From Solen grandis (taxonomy: Eukaryota; Mollusca; Bivalvia; Adapedonta; Solenidae), in assembly GCA_021229015.1 (NCBI GenBank), contig CM037788.1, positions 43,878,696 through 43,942,695 of the forward strand: 64,000 bases of DNA, written 5' to 3'. The position numbers and the translations under genes are program-made. The notes beneath the pieces were generated by a model. That model was not told where the DNA came from, ran no database searches, and saw only the letters and a list, made by a program, of their open reading frames with translations. This document shows positions 35,940 through 47,330 of this stretch, one piece after another. The first letter of the stretch is position 1; each line of letters opens with the position of its first letter.

Positions 35940-36045
35940 TAGCAGAATGGTTAGAACGGTGTTGTGTAGCGGGAGGTCTTGAGTTAATCCCTGACCTCGA
36001 CATACATTCTACAATGGCTAAGCACCATGTCACTTGTCTATGTGA
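35940..36045 (+). mobile_element. SINE B head fragment
   Basis: agaatggttagaacggtg and gcgggaggtcttgagttaat, then ccctgacctcgacatac, match the tRNA-like head of SINE B seen on the minus strand at 23820-23915. The body is missing. Confidence 0.55.
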
Positions 36046-37179
36046 GGTAGTTTGTATATGTTCGTGTAGACAACATATCCCTAGAATGACAAACTCAAGA
36101 AAAAATGTACTGTGAAATCATTAATTTGCGTGAAACACTAATTATCGTCGATTTCGTGGAGGGTTTTTATCCACGAATATTAATCCCCACGAAAACTTGT
36201 CTCTAATATAAACCTCACGTTTTCTAGAACATAGATCCTTAAGGTATATATTCAAAGAAATTTAATATCAACGAAAATTAATGATTTTACGGTTAAAACT
36301 CTGTGTTAGAAAGTATGTATTTAATCTATAAAATATGTTAGCAACGACATATGTCTTTCACATCTGACAATCTTGCACTCTTATGAGAAAATAAAAATTA
36401 CTCTGTTATATTTTTCTATGAAATAATTATATTTTAATGTATATTAAATGGCCGCTTTGAAGCCTCAAAAGTTTAGTTTTTGAGAAAACAAGCATAGGTC
36501 TGTCAGACATTTGTCACAGTTTTCATTTCTAGTAGATCTTCGCCATATGCATCTTTTGTTCAAACAAGAAAGTCACGAAACTGTGGGTAGAATAGACAAG
36601 ATATCGGTCTTAGTGTTAGCTGTAAGAGATTACTGTCTGAGCTCTAACATTCTACGTGTGTTATGATTGATAATGCTTTGAAGCTGATGAATATTTCAAA
36701 CCGCAGGATTTATTTTCCATCAGTATGTCTCGAATATGTGTATAATAAACCATTGTTTCGAATCTAAAGGCAGGCTGACCATGAAAAAATCGTTTCGTGG
36801 GAACATGCCTAAGTAGTTTCGGAATTTATTTTGTAATGCATAAAATTATGTCTGACGTGATATTCATGTCGCTTTGGTATGAGTATTGCATGTAGTATGA
36901 ATATCTATTCCTGTGTTTGAGCATTTGTTTAATTCCCCTCTACTATGCATTTACTCTGTATTTACTCTGAATATTTTTTCCAAGATTCTCAACATCAATA
37001 TCTTTATGAACAATACGTAAAAGAAATGTATATTTCAAGTAACGGTAGCGTTGACCTGGAAGCTCAGAAGGATGAATATTTATTTGATAAATGTGTTGTG
37101 CTTACTGGCTAATAATATGCAAGTACATGTATGTTAGGCCAGGTGCTAAATATCAAATGATACATTACAAATGAGAAGA

Positions 37180-37183
<4 letters not shown>

Positions 37184-37230
<47 letters not shown>

Positions 37231-37299
37231 CAGATAGTCATGCCGCATGAGAAGAACATACATATATGTATATACAGATAGTCATGCCGCATGAGAAGA

Positions 37300-37331
<32 letters not shown>
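37184..37331. repeat. (TA)n tracts flanking a 45-bp minisatellite
   Basis: Two (TA)n tracts (about 37186-37225 and 37305-37331) enclose two copies, 45 bp apart, of gatagtcatgccgcatgag plus aagaacatacatat. Confidence 0.85.
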
Positions 37332-37333
<2 letters not shown>

Positions 37334-37584
37334 GGGGAGCGACGCGAGAAATCCGGTCTTAAGGTAATTTTTTTCGATTTTTGAATTTTGTTCTAAGAGA
37401 AAGAAAATTTCTTTAGAAATAAAAAGTATGAAAAAAAAATTAGATCGGACATTTACTTTTTTAGTTATGCTCGGTTTATTGACGTCATGGTTACTTTTTT
37501 TTTGTAAATGACGTCGCAAAAAAAATGACGTTCTGTGCCCCGGTATGTCTGTAGAAACGTTTTCTCCTTGTTCATGTATGTTTT

Positions 37585-37625
37585 ATTTTTTATTTATTTA
37601 TTTATTTTTTTATTTTATTGTATTT

Positions 37626-37660
<35 letters not shown>

Positions 37661-37665
37661 TTTTT
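37585..37665. repeat. (TTTA)n tract
   Basis: Interrupted tetranucleotide repeat ttta/tttt over about 80 bases. Confidence 0.85.
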
Positions 37666-37835
37666 GATGTTAAGGAGTATCATACAATATATAATGTGGA
37701 GTTAGGGGAAAAAAATTACAAAGCAATAGTAATATGATTTTCAACGATTTCACTGTTATAATTTGTACTTAACATTTTAGTTTAAACAAACACTTCGTAT
37801 AACAAAAATATTGTCAAAACTGGTAATAATATCGG

Positions 37836-38037
37836 TTAACGGGTCGAACAAATGGCTGCATGTTCTTCTGGAGGTGCTCTTTGCGCTGTCTTGACATCCC
37901 AGCAGGAGGTACGATGGGTGGTCGGGCAGCTGATGGAAACCCTTAGAATCATGAACTCCTGTTCATCTGCCTCGGGATCAGTCCTTACACATACAGTGCC
38001 TGGTTTCTCGCTGTTGAAGCTGAAGTGTTGATATTGT
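37836..38037 (-). CDS. DUF7869-like terminal exon 4
   Basis: 202 nt, acceptor attattttcag. Encodes QYQHFSFNSEKPGTVCVRTD then EEQEFMILRV-like text (DEQEFMILRV) and a C-terminal tail ending at a TAA at 37836-37838. The YQHF.F...PG.V.V pattern is typical of the family C-terminus. Confidence 0.7.
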
Positions 38038-38162
38038 CTGAAAATAATATTAAATAGCATTATCACACGAGATAAACATTAATTTTTGCATTTATATACA
38101 GACGATTTTCTATTGTGATTTTATAAACATGTTCTAAGGTTTCTCTTCTCATTCTATTTTAC

Positions 38163-38337
38163 CTTATTCTGGGAATAGGCTTGAAATGTCCTTCCAAAAA
38201 CGGTTTCCATTTTCTCCAATTCCACTGTGGGTATCTTACACTGGTGTTGATGGCGGACGATTTATCAACAAGCTCGGCCAGTTGGTCAATTGTTTCGCAG
38301 TCGCTCCTTCGATATTTGATTTGACATCGTGCGTGTC
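38163..38337 (-). CDS. DUF7869-like exon 3
   Basis: 175 nt, acceptor attaatcag, donor ataag|gtaaaa. Encodes HARCQIKYRRSDCETIDQLA then SVRYPQWNWRKWKPFLEGHF. About nine residues usual between RC.. and YRRSD, including a conserved Asp, are missing in frame. Confidence 0.7.
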
Positions 38338-38743
38338 CTGATTAATTAAATGTATTATTAGGCATGTGCTTCAGTGTATATTGAATAAACTATATTTCGC
38401 ACGTTTAAATTAAATAAAATGTTCAGTATAAATCAGTTTACTACAAGTTCTTATATATACACATCACATTTATAACTGCTCAGTGGATATTATCAGTATA
38501 TTGGTTGTACGTATTAACCGTGAATCTAAAGCTTCATCAGTCTTAAAAATTATGACACTGATAAAAAATAGTCATAGAGTTAAATGTGTATTTATAAATG
38601 CGTTTCACTGTTGCTTATACCCAAGGTAAATAATTAGACACACAAATGCAATTTTGGATTTAGAGTTTGTCCGGTGTATTGTTTTTATAGCAACATTCGC
38701 GGTATTATGTGTATCACGGTATTATGCATATCAAATATAATAC

Positions 38744-38836
38744 CTGGAATTTGCATATGGTAATCTATCCTGTTGTGTTGTCTCGTCATTACACGCCACA
38801 TGAAATATCCCAACAAGTAACGATTCTTGTTTTGAC
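38744..38836 (-). CDS. DUF7869-like exon 2
   Basis: 93 nt, acceptor ctattttag, donor ccag|gtatta. Encodes QNKNRYLLGYFMWRVMTRQH then NRIDYHMQIP. It joins in phase to HADNCPG upstream and to GHARC downstream. Confidence 0.7.
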
Positions 38837-38929
38837 CTAAAATAGATAGCAATAAAATTAACATCTTGATTACAACCAGTCGATTCAATTAAAATTTATT
38901 TAATTTACGTTGATTTGCGAACAAGTTCT

Positions 38930-39075
38930 TATAGATATACTGATCCTTCGCGACAGTTCTTGGGTTGAACCAGTGCTTTACATCTTGAAATGTCACGAAA
39001 AACCATTGCCCCTAAAGGGTTCAAACCCATAGTCATCGGATATGCATTCGGGAAATTACGGGACGCCCTGCTAGT
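38930..39075 (-). mobile_element. SINE A copy, diverged, in DUF7869-like intron 1
   Basis: The plus-strand words ttcttgggttgaaccagtgc, tttacatcttgaaatgtcac and gggttcaaacccatagtc correspond to SINE A in reverse. It is followed at 39084-39128 by a (GT)n tract. Confidence 0.55.
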
Positions 39076-39082
39076 CGATTGA

Positions 39083-39083
<1 letters not shown>

Positions 39084-39128
<45 letters not shown>
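39084..39128. repeat. (GT)n microsatellite
   Basis: About 22 uninterrupted GT repeats. Confidence 0.95.
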
Positions 39129-39131
<3 letters not shown>

Positions 39132-39601
39132 GTTGTTGTTGTTTCCATATAATTTCATTATAAATCGCTGTCAGCAAAATTTAAACAGCATCAGTTCTTC
39201 AGTATACGAACATGAACTATTTCATTTAGATTTATTTCAAGCTTGTTGTATTTAAAACGCTACTATACATACGAACAAGCAAAATCACGCATAAAACAGT
39301 TAATTTTACCACTAACGATTATTCAAACGATGCTTTATCCGAAGTGAAACGTCGGTCCGGACGACTTAGAATAACCGGGATTCGACTGTATTACAATCGT
39401 AACAAGTTCTATTAAAACGAATGCTAATAACTAGTACAACCATCAATATAGTATTTATTCAGTGCTTTATTTCGTCCGTATGTTCTACCGTCCATTTTAG
39501 AGCAATTAGAAATTGTATATTTTAATGAGTCACGGTTAAGTTCACATCCAGTTAGTTGTATTTATTATAAACATCACAGACGGATAAACGACATATATTA
39601 C

Positions 39602-40057
39602 CTGGACAGTTATCTGCGTGTATGCAGCATGCAGACGACTCTGATCCATGCACTTCAAGAGCCCAGTCCAGTATCGATATCACAGCATCGGGACCGTGGG
39701 TCTTCCCTCCATCCCTGCCAAGTGTTTGGTCTTCATAGACTAGGAAATTAAGTTGGCTTGGAAAGCCGTCAAATCTAACTCCAAATATCTGTATTTTTCT
39801 CAGAGATGAAAAACATACAGGGGCCCCGGTTGTCGTGAAAAGTGTGGCAAACTAACGTTTTGACTAAAATCAAACGTTACATGGAAAACTTATCATCGGA
39901 GTCACGCGTTTGGATGCTTCTTCGCACACAGCCATTGTAAAAGTCACGTTCCTGTAAATTACTTCTTCACCATCCTCTTGGACATATGACTCCTGCGAGC
40001 AGCTCGGTGTGTTCAGAGGAGTTCGTCCAAAGTGGTCTGATAATATTGACTCAAACT
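39602..40057 (-). CDS. DUF7869-like exon 1 (two frameshifts)
   Basis: Read on the minus strand it starts KEFESILSDHFGRTPLNTPS and continues EEVIYRNVTFTMAVCEEASK. A frame change near 39875-39885 leads to FDFSQNVSLPHFSRQPGPLY. A second near 39808-39815 leads to LRKIQIFGVRFDGFPSQLN and AVISILDWALEVHG, then CCIHADNCP. The donor is ccag|gtaata, leaving one base of a glycine codon. Confidence 0.6.
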
Positions 40058-40135
40058 CTTTTGAATAAAAATGAAAATGTGCATGTTAATTTCAGATACA
40101 AAAAAATATTCCAAGTATTTGTGAAAATAATAATA

Positions 40136-40325
40136 AAATAAAAATAAAGTGCAGCTTGGATTCGAACGCGGGACACCGGTATTTGTAGACCAACAGCATT
40201 AACACGAATTAATAAAAAAAAAAAATAATTAAAAAAAAAGCGTAACTGGGACTCGAATTCGAGACCCCGGTATTTGCAAAGCAATAGCATTACCACGACG
40301 CTATTGCAGACATTTCATATTAGGC
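40136..40325 (-). mobile_element. Two tRNA-like SINE monomers in tandem
   Basis: On the minus strand, one monomer reads gcgtcgtggtaatgc (A box), accggggtctcg, and gaattcgagtcccag (B box), then an A/T-rich linker. A second reads gttggtctacaaataccgg and gcgttcgaatccaag. No intron or mature acceptor fold was confirmed, so these are SINE heads rather than working tRNA genes. Confidence 0.5.
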
Positions 40326-40854
40326 ATGTAAAAATTATACATATTTTCAAGATACATATTGTGACGTCACTACTGTTGACATCAGTTCATAGGCTCCATT
40401 TACCAAAACTACACTATTTTTAGCTACAATGTTTCCATGCATATACTATAATGAATAATAATCCATCGTTTTATCAAATGACTTATTCTGTAGGTATGAT
40501 CTGGGCGAGATGGAGAGAGAGAGAGACCGAGAATGAGAAAGAGAGACCAAGAGAAAGAGAGAGATTTACATATAAGACTGTTTCACGAAAATAAATCGTG
40601 ACTTATATCTTATATCTTTCTTCAATAGAGTTGATACAGATTCTATAGTCTAATAAACAAACTTTACTCTATGAAACGTTATAAATTTGCATGAAAACCA
40701 CAGGTACAGAATTACAGTTATGCTGCACAACGAATGTTTGATGTTGTTCTTTAATAAAGCCGAGCTTAAAACTGGAAGATGGGTATAAAGTATTAAAATG
40801 ACAAAATAAACTCACTTCTAATTCTTCCTCCATTTTGAGATGCTGACGGGCTCC

Positions 40855-41180
40855 GCCCCATGGCGGCCATGTTTTTAAACGGATCAAAATAATTTGAACA
40901 ATCTTGGTTGAGGGTGACCTAAGGAACATCAGTGCAAAATAATTTTGAAATTTTCCAGTAGTTTTGGAGGAGAAGATTTTCAAAATATTTCATGTTTTTT
41001 TCTTTCCGTTGCCATGGCAACCAGAGTTCTGCATGGAATCAAATTCTTTGATCAACTATGAAAGTGCTTCACCCAAGGAATATTCCTGTGAAGTTTCCTT
41101 AAAATTGGCCCTGTGGTTAAGGAGGAGATGTCGATTTAAGTTAAATGTTGACGACGGACGCCGGACATTCCAAGCAAATA
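40855..41180 (-). mobile_element. Partial hairpin-family element (array units and inner left end)
   Basis: tggcggccatg, ctaaggaacatc and aggaggagatgtcg match the unit type of H3. gttgacgacggacgccggac is the inner left-end sequence in reverse orientation. The outer hairpins are missing. Confidence 0.55.
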
Positions 41181-41879
41181 ACCAAAAATGCATTTGTCGC
41201 CTCGATAGTGTAAGATCTTAGACGTATTTTTTGAGACATACTAAAAGCCGGAACAAGCCGCGTTTCCGGGACAGCGCGAGACTGTCAAATAAATTCAAAC
41301 AGTCTCCAACACGATAAAAATGATTGATATATATATATTTCAATTTTAAAAAGGAAAATATTGCGATAGAAAGTAAGATTCAATGTTTTTATTATTGCAA
41401 TGCCTAATCAAGTTATAATTTAAATTTACTAGTAATTACAATTAGTACCTGTCATCTACATAGCAATATTTACGGAACAAGTTATTGTTCTAGTTTTATT
41501 ATTATTAAAATTCAATAATAACAAATCTTGTGAAGCGCCAAAAATTATCTTAATTCACCCTTAATATTACACAATAAAACATTTATTTTCAATGTTAAAA
41601 ATAAATTCAAAATAATTTTATGCTCGACTAATGGCTGAGTATTAAAATTCAAAATATTATTATTTCTAAACCTTGATTCCATGGTTTTGAACAATTAGAT
41701 GTGAAGTCAATTTGTATTAACTCTAGGCAGTGGAAAATTAAAACGTGTTCAAGTCTTGTAAAATTTAATGCATCTTCACAGACATGCCTCACGTGCCATC
41801 GGATGACAAGAAAATGAAACAAGAAAATGTGTTTATGAGACACTAATGCCCCGCAAGGATATGATCAGAAAAAATTATT

Positions 41880-42570
41880 TGCTTGTATTTTAAAAAATGT
41901 ATTTAATGATGTACATTTGTATAAAGTTTCATGATGATGCGAAGTTACCTTCATAGAAAATGAAACCCAGGGAAGAATAATCAATTTTACCAGGTCACAG
42001 CTATAAAATTAAATAAATACTACCGTTAAATAATCCATATCATAATGTACATGTATGTCAAGTTCAGGAAGATGTGAATTCGTCGTTATAGAAAAAAAAC
42101 GCTTGAACGCAGAGGTAAACCTATGGCAGAACAATCGTGTTAATCAAACAAAAAATGCAAAATATAGTCACATCCAATATTCTGCATAAATATTGAATAG
42201 ATCATATAATGATGTACATGTGTACCAAATTTTATAAAATATGCAACAATCTTCAAAGAAAAAAACGCAAAGGCAAACCTGAGGTAAAACTAGGCAGAAC
42301 AACAACATTACCATCCATCCGTGAAATAAAGGTCACAGCCATTAATTTGATAAAAATTTAATAAATCATATCATGATGTACATGTGAACCTATTTTTAAA
42401 AAAAATGTGAAATCATCTTCTAAACTTAATCGCAAAGATAAACCTGAGGCAGAACAACCAGGTTTACAATGTTAATCCAACCAAAACATAGGTCACAGCT
42501 ATAAATTTGCATTAATTTTAAATAGATCATATGATTGTGTATCTACTTTCATAAAGATGTGGAGTTATCT
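41880..42570. repeat. Diverged tandem repeat of about 180 bp
   Basis: Recurring words ggtcacagctataaa, aatagatcatatgat, tgtacatgtg and aaacctgaggcagaac appear in at least four irregular units. Confidence 0.6.
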
Positions 42571-42581
42571 TCATAGAAATA

Positions 42582-42615
42582 AGAGGGCCATATGGCCCTA
42601 GATCGCTCATCAGAG
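42582..42615 (-). mobile_element. Solo right end of the hairpin-ended family
   Basis: aagagggccatatggcccta then gatcgctcat is the reverse complement of the H-family right end, with the palindrome agggccatatggccct shortened by one base. No matching left end nearby. Confidence 0.6.
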
Positions 42616-43352
42616 TTCATCGGCTTATTTAAAATTATTCAAGTCACTAGATTTTACATAGTTTCTTCCAGCAGCAACCAAATTCAAGTATCAGATACAC
42701 TGTAGAAAGAATTCTTAGGTCAATCATCTGGATGCCTCAATTCTCAAGGGATCAAAACTGCTTATACAATTATGGCATGAAACCTTAAGGTAATCATTGG
42801 TGAAAAACAAGAATCAACTCTGAACATTAGTACCAAAAGATAAGATTTTTTAAATTGTCTATATAGAGTATATGAGAAAACTAGACGACCCTAATGCAAC
42901 TCAATTTTCAGGGGATAATTAAAACCATTGGTACACGAGTGAGTTATACGTGCCCTCACCTCAATACCTTAACTGCGCAAAACCTCCTTTAAACTGTTTG
43001 CATTCTTCGAAATGTTTGCAATTTCTCAGAAATGTGGACATAAATAGCACTGTAATTTCATTATATGTTACTCCTGTGAATTTGTTTTCTCAATAACGTT
43101 AAGGAAATACCTCATGGAACAGCAGATATTTGTTTATTGTGATGGTTTTACAAACGTTTTGCAAAGTTTAAAGTTCTTCGCCTTGATAGTGTAACGGTGT
43201 GATAAACACAGAGCTTCCAACACAGTACTTTTGATTCTAGTCATTTTACCTTGTAATACTTGCTTTGTAATTACAGAACAGAACAGAACATATATTTTAT
43301 TGATTTGTACCATGTACATCCTCAAGTGTATAAACATTCAATATTTTGAAGC

Positions 43353-43391
<39 letters not shown>

Positions 43392-43695
43392 TCATCAAAA
43401 TTTTACCTATTACACTCCAAACATGCTGTCACGTAATAAAATAATAATCATTGTGCATGTTGTAATTCTACTTTAAAAATGGGACACACACACACACACA
43501 CACACACTATATGCCATAAGAAGTAATTTTCTAAACCAGCAATTTAAAGAGGATGAACATAATAGTCGATCTTTATTTATATTTATAATATTAGATCTTA
43601 AAGATAATGCATCCTTCATATAATGAGCTAAATTTATCAGAGTTACTTTGTTACTTGAATTCATCAATTCCCCTAACTTAAGTATATTTGGACGA

Positions 43696-43965
43696 TTATA
43701 ATAATAATGTTTTTTTGTTTTTTTTCCTAATATCCTTATAACAAGAACAGATAATTATAAAATGTAATTCATCTTCGACATAATTACCATTACCGCATTG
43801 ACAAAGTCTATCTTCTCCGGGTACTCTATTTTTTGCATATCTTCCTGTCTGAATCCTTAACGAATGAGACGATAATCTAAACCTAGTAATGAAATATCGT
43901 AATGAATAAGGAATAGCATCTATATACACTGAGTATTCAAAATGTGTTTTAACAGAGTTAAACAA
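43696..43965 (-). pseudogene. LINE C-terminal cysteine motif
   Basis: Reads SSHSLRIQTGRYAKNRVPGE, DRLCQCGNGNYVEDELHFII and CSCYKDIRKK, the C-x-C...E-x-H-x4-C arrangement common at the end of animal LINE polymerases. Confidence 0.8.
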
Positions 43966-44363
43966 CGATAAAACACTACTATTTTCTTTTGCGGAGTACC
44001 AGTTTTGTAATAAAGTTGACCTTTAATGTTTGTTCGAATAGGCATAAAAACATGTTAACATTAACATTTTCCGGATTATTCCACACATATGAAAAACCAT
44101 ATTCACACAACATCTTTTTTATATTTGAAATCCAATTCATACAACCTTTAGAACAATCATCCAAAGACAAAGTACACTCGTTATAAAATAATATTATCAG
44201 AACCAGTATTTTAAAATACTCAAATAACGTTTTATATATAACGGATAATACCCAGCTCACCATAAACTCCCCATGAACATGTCGTATTTCTAACCTTTAA
44301 AATATTTTTACAAAATTTTAAGTAAATTTTCTCTACTTCTTTAGACCTTGTATAACCCCAAAT

Positions 44364-45125
44364 CTAAGAAGCATAACTTAAAATTGAACCAACAAATGAA
44401 TCAAACAGATGACATAAAATAGACGGATTTAATGCAAATTTCTTACAATTAATAAGCAAAACATTTAAAGCTTCAAGAGCTTTACCAGTAATATATTCTT
44501 GATTCAGAGTAAAATATCCTGTGTAATTAAAAACTGTCCCTAAATAATTACAATTATCAACACTATCAAGCTCTATACCGTTATACGACAAGTACTCATT
44601 TTGCAGTAAGCGACCCCTTTTTCTAAAAACCATGACTTTACTTTTAAATGTATTAACGTGTAAGCCCCATTTTTCACAGTATACATGTAATACGTCCAAG
44701 TGATCCTGTAATTCTTGCGGTGATTTACCAAAAATTACCATATCATCCGCAAATAGTAACATTATTAATGAAATATCCTCTACACTTAATCCTGAATTCA
44801 TTTTGTAAAAACAATTCTAGATCTTCTACGAAAAGGGCGAACAAAATCGGCGAATTTATCTCGCCTTGCCTTAAGCCAACTGAGAATTAAAAAAAAGTCG
44901 GAGAAATTATTACACTGTCTAACGCATGATTCAACTTTACAATACATGTTTTTTAATATTCCACAGTGGACCTTCCTTTCCTAAAACCAAACTGTGCATT
45001 TGATATAGTATTGTAATTTTCACAAAAGGAGACAATACGTTTATTCAATATTAATGTAAATAACTTTGACAAACAACTCAACAATGTAATTCCCCTGTAG
45101 TTGTTATCAAAATTATGATTTTTAC
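44364..45125 (-). pseudogene. LINE reverse transcriptase, broken into frames
   Basis: Finger motifs NNYRGITLLS and QFGFRKGRST lie at about 44960-45110. VGLRQGEINSPILF is near 44840-44885. The palm motif FADDM lies in the 145-codon stretch 44364-44801 (ISLIMLLFADDMVIFG), with the thumb-side NCNYLGTVFNYTG. A frameshift falls near 44805-44815, and stops follow QFGFRKGRSTVEY. Confidence 0.88.
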
Positions 45126-45395
45126 AAAAATCCTCTGCTTCATCTCTGCTTCATCATTAAAACACTGAAAATACATTTCCCCCTAAGCCAGATAAATATC
45201 TTTGAAACTCATCTAAAGATATATCATTTTTTGATTTATAATTTCTCTTGAAATACTTCCAAAACTCTTTAGGCCTCGAGTGTTTTAATTTACCAATTTC
45301 TTTTAATTTCTTAAACTCCGATAACTTTTCATTTTTTACATGTATCCTTGTATAACTTTTTTCTGTCTACAAAAAATAATTCTACTACCATCTGA

Positions 45396-46118
45396 TTATA
45401 ACCTTTTAAATTCATTCCGAGCGTCCATATATTGCCTTTTATATTGCGCACATTCCCAATCAAACCATTCTGCATTTTTCACAATCGGCTTATCTGAAAA
45501 GTGCACCGTATTATTACCATTATCGTGAGACCTGGAAAATAACGGATCAGCAATAGTACGCATCAAACTTGTAAAATTATTTATACTTTCATTAATTGAT
45601 GTCCTACTAGTTTTATCAATAGAGTTACATGTAATTAAGCTATTAAAATCAGTTAACCTTGCGATAATGCCCTTTCTAAATTTTTCTCTAGAACTTCCAT
45701 CCCAACTAAAATATACCCCGCTAGTCATAGATGTAAAGTCACCCGTGTACGTACACTGTAGCGAAAAATAAACACCTGCATGATCGCTGAATACAGTGAA
45801 TGGCTCAATACTAAAATCACAACGAGCTGAAATATCTTGTTCCTTAAATAACAGGTAGTCTATTACTGAAGAACCCTTACTACTAGTAAATGTGAATGAG
45901 CCACAAGAATCACGGAAATAACGACCGTTTACTATTCTTAGGCCTGTAGCTCTACATAGTTCAATCAACCTTGACCCGAAATTATTACATACACGATCAG
46001 CTGATACTCTGTGCAGGGGCGGATCGGGGATGTAGTCCTCGTCATCAATGACGGGATTCATTGTATCACATGTAATAAAGTCATGCTTTACTCCCACCCT
46101 GCTGTTCCAAATCACCAA
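45396..46118 (-). pseudogene. LINE endonuclease C-terminal part and linker
   Basis: A 240-codon open stretch. NSRVG near its start is the GD(F/W)N.R.G catalytic region with the GD shifted out of frame. SSVIDYLLF and FSDHAGV are the late endonuclease motifs, with the SDH histidine present. The end (FDWECAQYKRQYMDARNEFK) is the typical linker before the reverse transcriptase. Confidence 0.85.
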
Positions 46119-46375
46119 CTAAATATAATGACCCCAACAACTCAAACTCATATATATCATTCTGTAAATCTCAAAAAGATCAACACTGGCTATACTATAA
46201 GCAGGTGAGTCCTCACCCCACAAATATAACCCGCACACATACACATCTTTTTCAAAACTCAAAATATCTTTATCCAGTTTAAGCCCCACAATAGTATCTA
46301 AATGAGTGCGAACTATTTCTATACCTCGCCTTAAATGTTCTTTAAAATAAAGCACTACCCCGCCACTATATCTCT
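46119..46375 (-). pseudogene. LINE endonuclease N-terminal part
   Basis: Reads GGVVLYFKEHLRRGIEIVRT then VGLKLDKDILSFEKDVYVCG and LYLWGEDSPAY, typical of the middle of an APE endonuclease. It is out of frame with the downstream half, by an indel near 46120-46170. Confidence 0.8.
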
Positions 46376-46497
46376 TAGCCTTCCTATTTTGAAATTTTCT
46401 ATAATAATTATAACAACAATATCCTGATAAATCTATATTACTTTCTTTTTTTGACCACGACTCAAACAGAAAAAACTATGTCTTTACTTGAAATAAT

Positions 46498-47330
46498 AAA
46501 ATACTGGTGATTCAGCGACAGGGACAAAGGGTTAACTGTCACTGTGACTGTTTATAAGTCCACCTAGAAAATCAGAAACCTGTATTTACTATACAGTGTT
46601 TAAGATGAAACAATGAATTTCTGCATGTGTATATATAGCCATTGGGTATAAGTGTACTGTGGGCATTTCATAACAGAACAAAACTGAAATGGCATTGCAA
46701 TCAAATATAATAATACAACATAAAATTCGGCATGCTAGGTATATATTTCTCATCTTCTAACACATTTATCAAGAACTACATAAATAACTAACTGTGAATA
46801 GTACATAATACTTGTATTTTGAACGCTAGTCTTCATACAAAGCTTCAGCAAATGCATGTCAAATGATTGATTTTATTGTGCTAGAAACATTTGGATTTCA
46901 AAAAGAAATTTGGTATGGTAAATGTGGAAGGACAGCAACAGTGAGGTTTTTTATTCTGATTTGACCAATAAGTTTGTTGCTCTCCCTACTTTTATTGAGT
47001 TATTTATTGGTTTCTTCTCTTCCTTATCCAGTTAGCCTTTGATTTTTTTTAAATTGTATATTACTGTATTTTATGAGGTATTGGTAACATTTTTTTCAGT
47101 TAAGTTGAAAAAAAGGGTGTTTTGTTGTTTTTTTCACTTCTAAGAAGTATAGATATAACTTCCAAATATGAAAAAAAAAAAAAAAAAAATGATAAACTGA
47201 TAAACATTTTGATTTCAAAAAACCAACTTTTGGAGTGAAAAGTAATATTTTAAGCCAAATCAGTTGTCAGAATACTGAATAACAAAAAAAAAAATAGTCT
47301 AGATAAATACATTATTATAAACAATGATTA
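46498..47330. repeat. Segmental duplication copy 1, right part
   Basis: Resumes homology with 63069-63850: actggtgattcagcg, gtccacctagaaaatcag, ctgtatttacta, then ggacagcaacagtgaggtt and gaaaagtaatatttt further on. Diverged, with indels. Confidence 0.65.

Larger units (their letters stand above)
37836..40057 (-). pseudogene. Spliced DUF7869-like (RNase H-type) gene, four exons, frameshifted
   Basis: Four minus-strand exons (40057-39602, 38836-38744, 38337-38163, 38037-37836) have GT..AG junctions, and phases agree at all three joins. The assembled reading has FDFSQNVSLPHFSRQPGPLY, IFGVRFDGFPSQLNFLVYED, HADNCPGQNKNRYLLGYFMW, YHMQIPGHARC, KYRRSDCETIDQLAELV and QYQHFSFNSEKPG, then a stop at 37836. 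This order matches the DUF7869 family of animal and transposon-associated proteins as I recall it; an RNase H-like nuclease fold is inferred from the D-N-C-x-G-Q-N-K-N motif. Exon 1 has two 1-base frameshifts. The conserved D..F..KK stretch between GHARC and KYRRSD is absent. Probably dead, unless the assembly is wrong. Confidence 0.65.
41222..43271. repeat. Segmental duplication copy 1, left part
   Basis: Matches 61809-63062 at several anchors: gagacatactaaaagccgg/gagatacattagaagccg, tttccgggacagcgcgagac, the 42955-43130 block (gcaaaacctcc, ctcctgtgaatttgttttct, caataac) and gtgatggttttac. A third partial match to 41520-41830 is at 55680-55880. It is interrupted by the LINE at 43272. Confidence 0.65.
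43272..46497 (-). mobile_element. Dead APE-type LINE retrotransposon, 5'-truncated
   Basis: On the minus strand the order is endonuclease, linker, reverse transcriptase, C-terminal zinc-like motif and 3' end. Endonuclease pieces include GGVVLYFKEHLRRGIEIVRT, LNSRVG after a frameshift, SSVIDYLLF and FSDHAGVYFSL. Reverse transcriptase pieces include NNYRGITLLSCLSKLF, AQFGFRKGRST, VGLRQGEINSPILF and LLFADDMVIFG. The C-terminus has DRLCQCGNGNYVEDELHF. The 3' end is aataaaatatatg followed by short ttctg repeats. Several frameshifts and stops make it inactive. The clade is not assigned. It sits inside a segmental duplication, and the other copy has the empty site. Confidence 0.88.

Noticed and set aside
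40816..40870. Kozak-like ATG (atggccgccatgg) with a GTGAGT donor on the minus strand, considered as a first exon of the DUF7869-like gene
   Set aside because: The sequence (tggcggccatg) belongs to the H3-type repeat unit found in many copies, so the resemblance is probably accidental.
44364..44801. Reverse transcriptase considered as retroviral or LTR-type
   Set aside because: The associated APE endonuclease (SDH motif), NNYRGITLLS and QFGFRKGRST motifs and the lack of LTRs indicate a non-LTR LINE.
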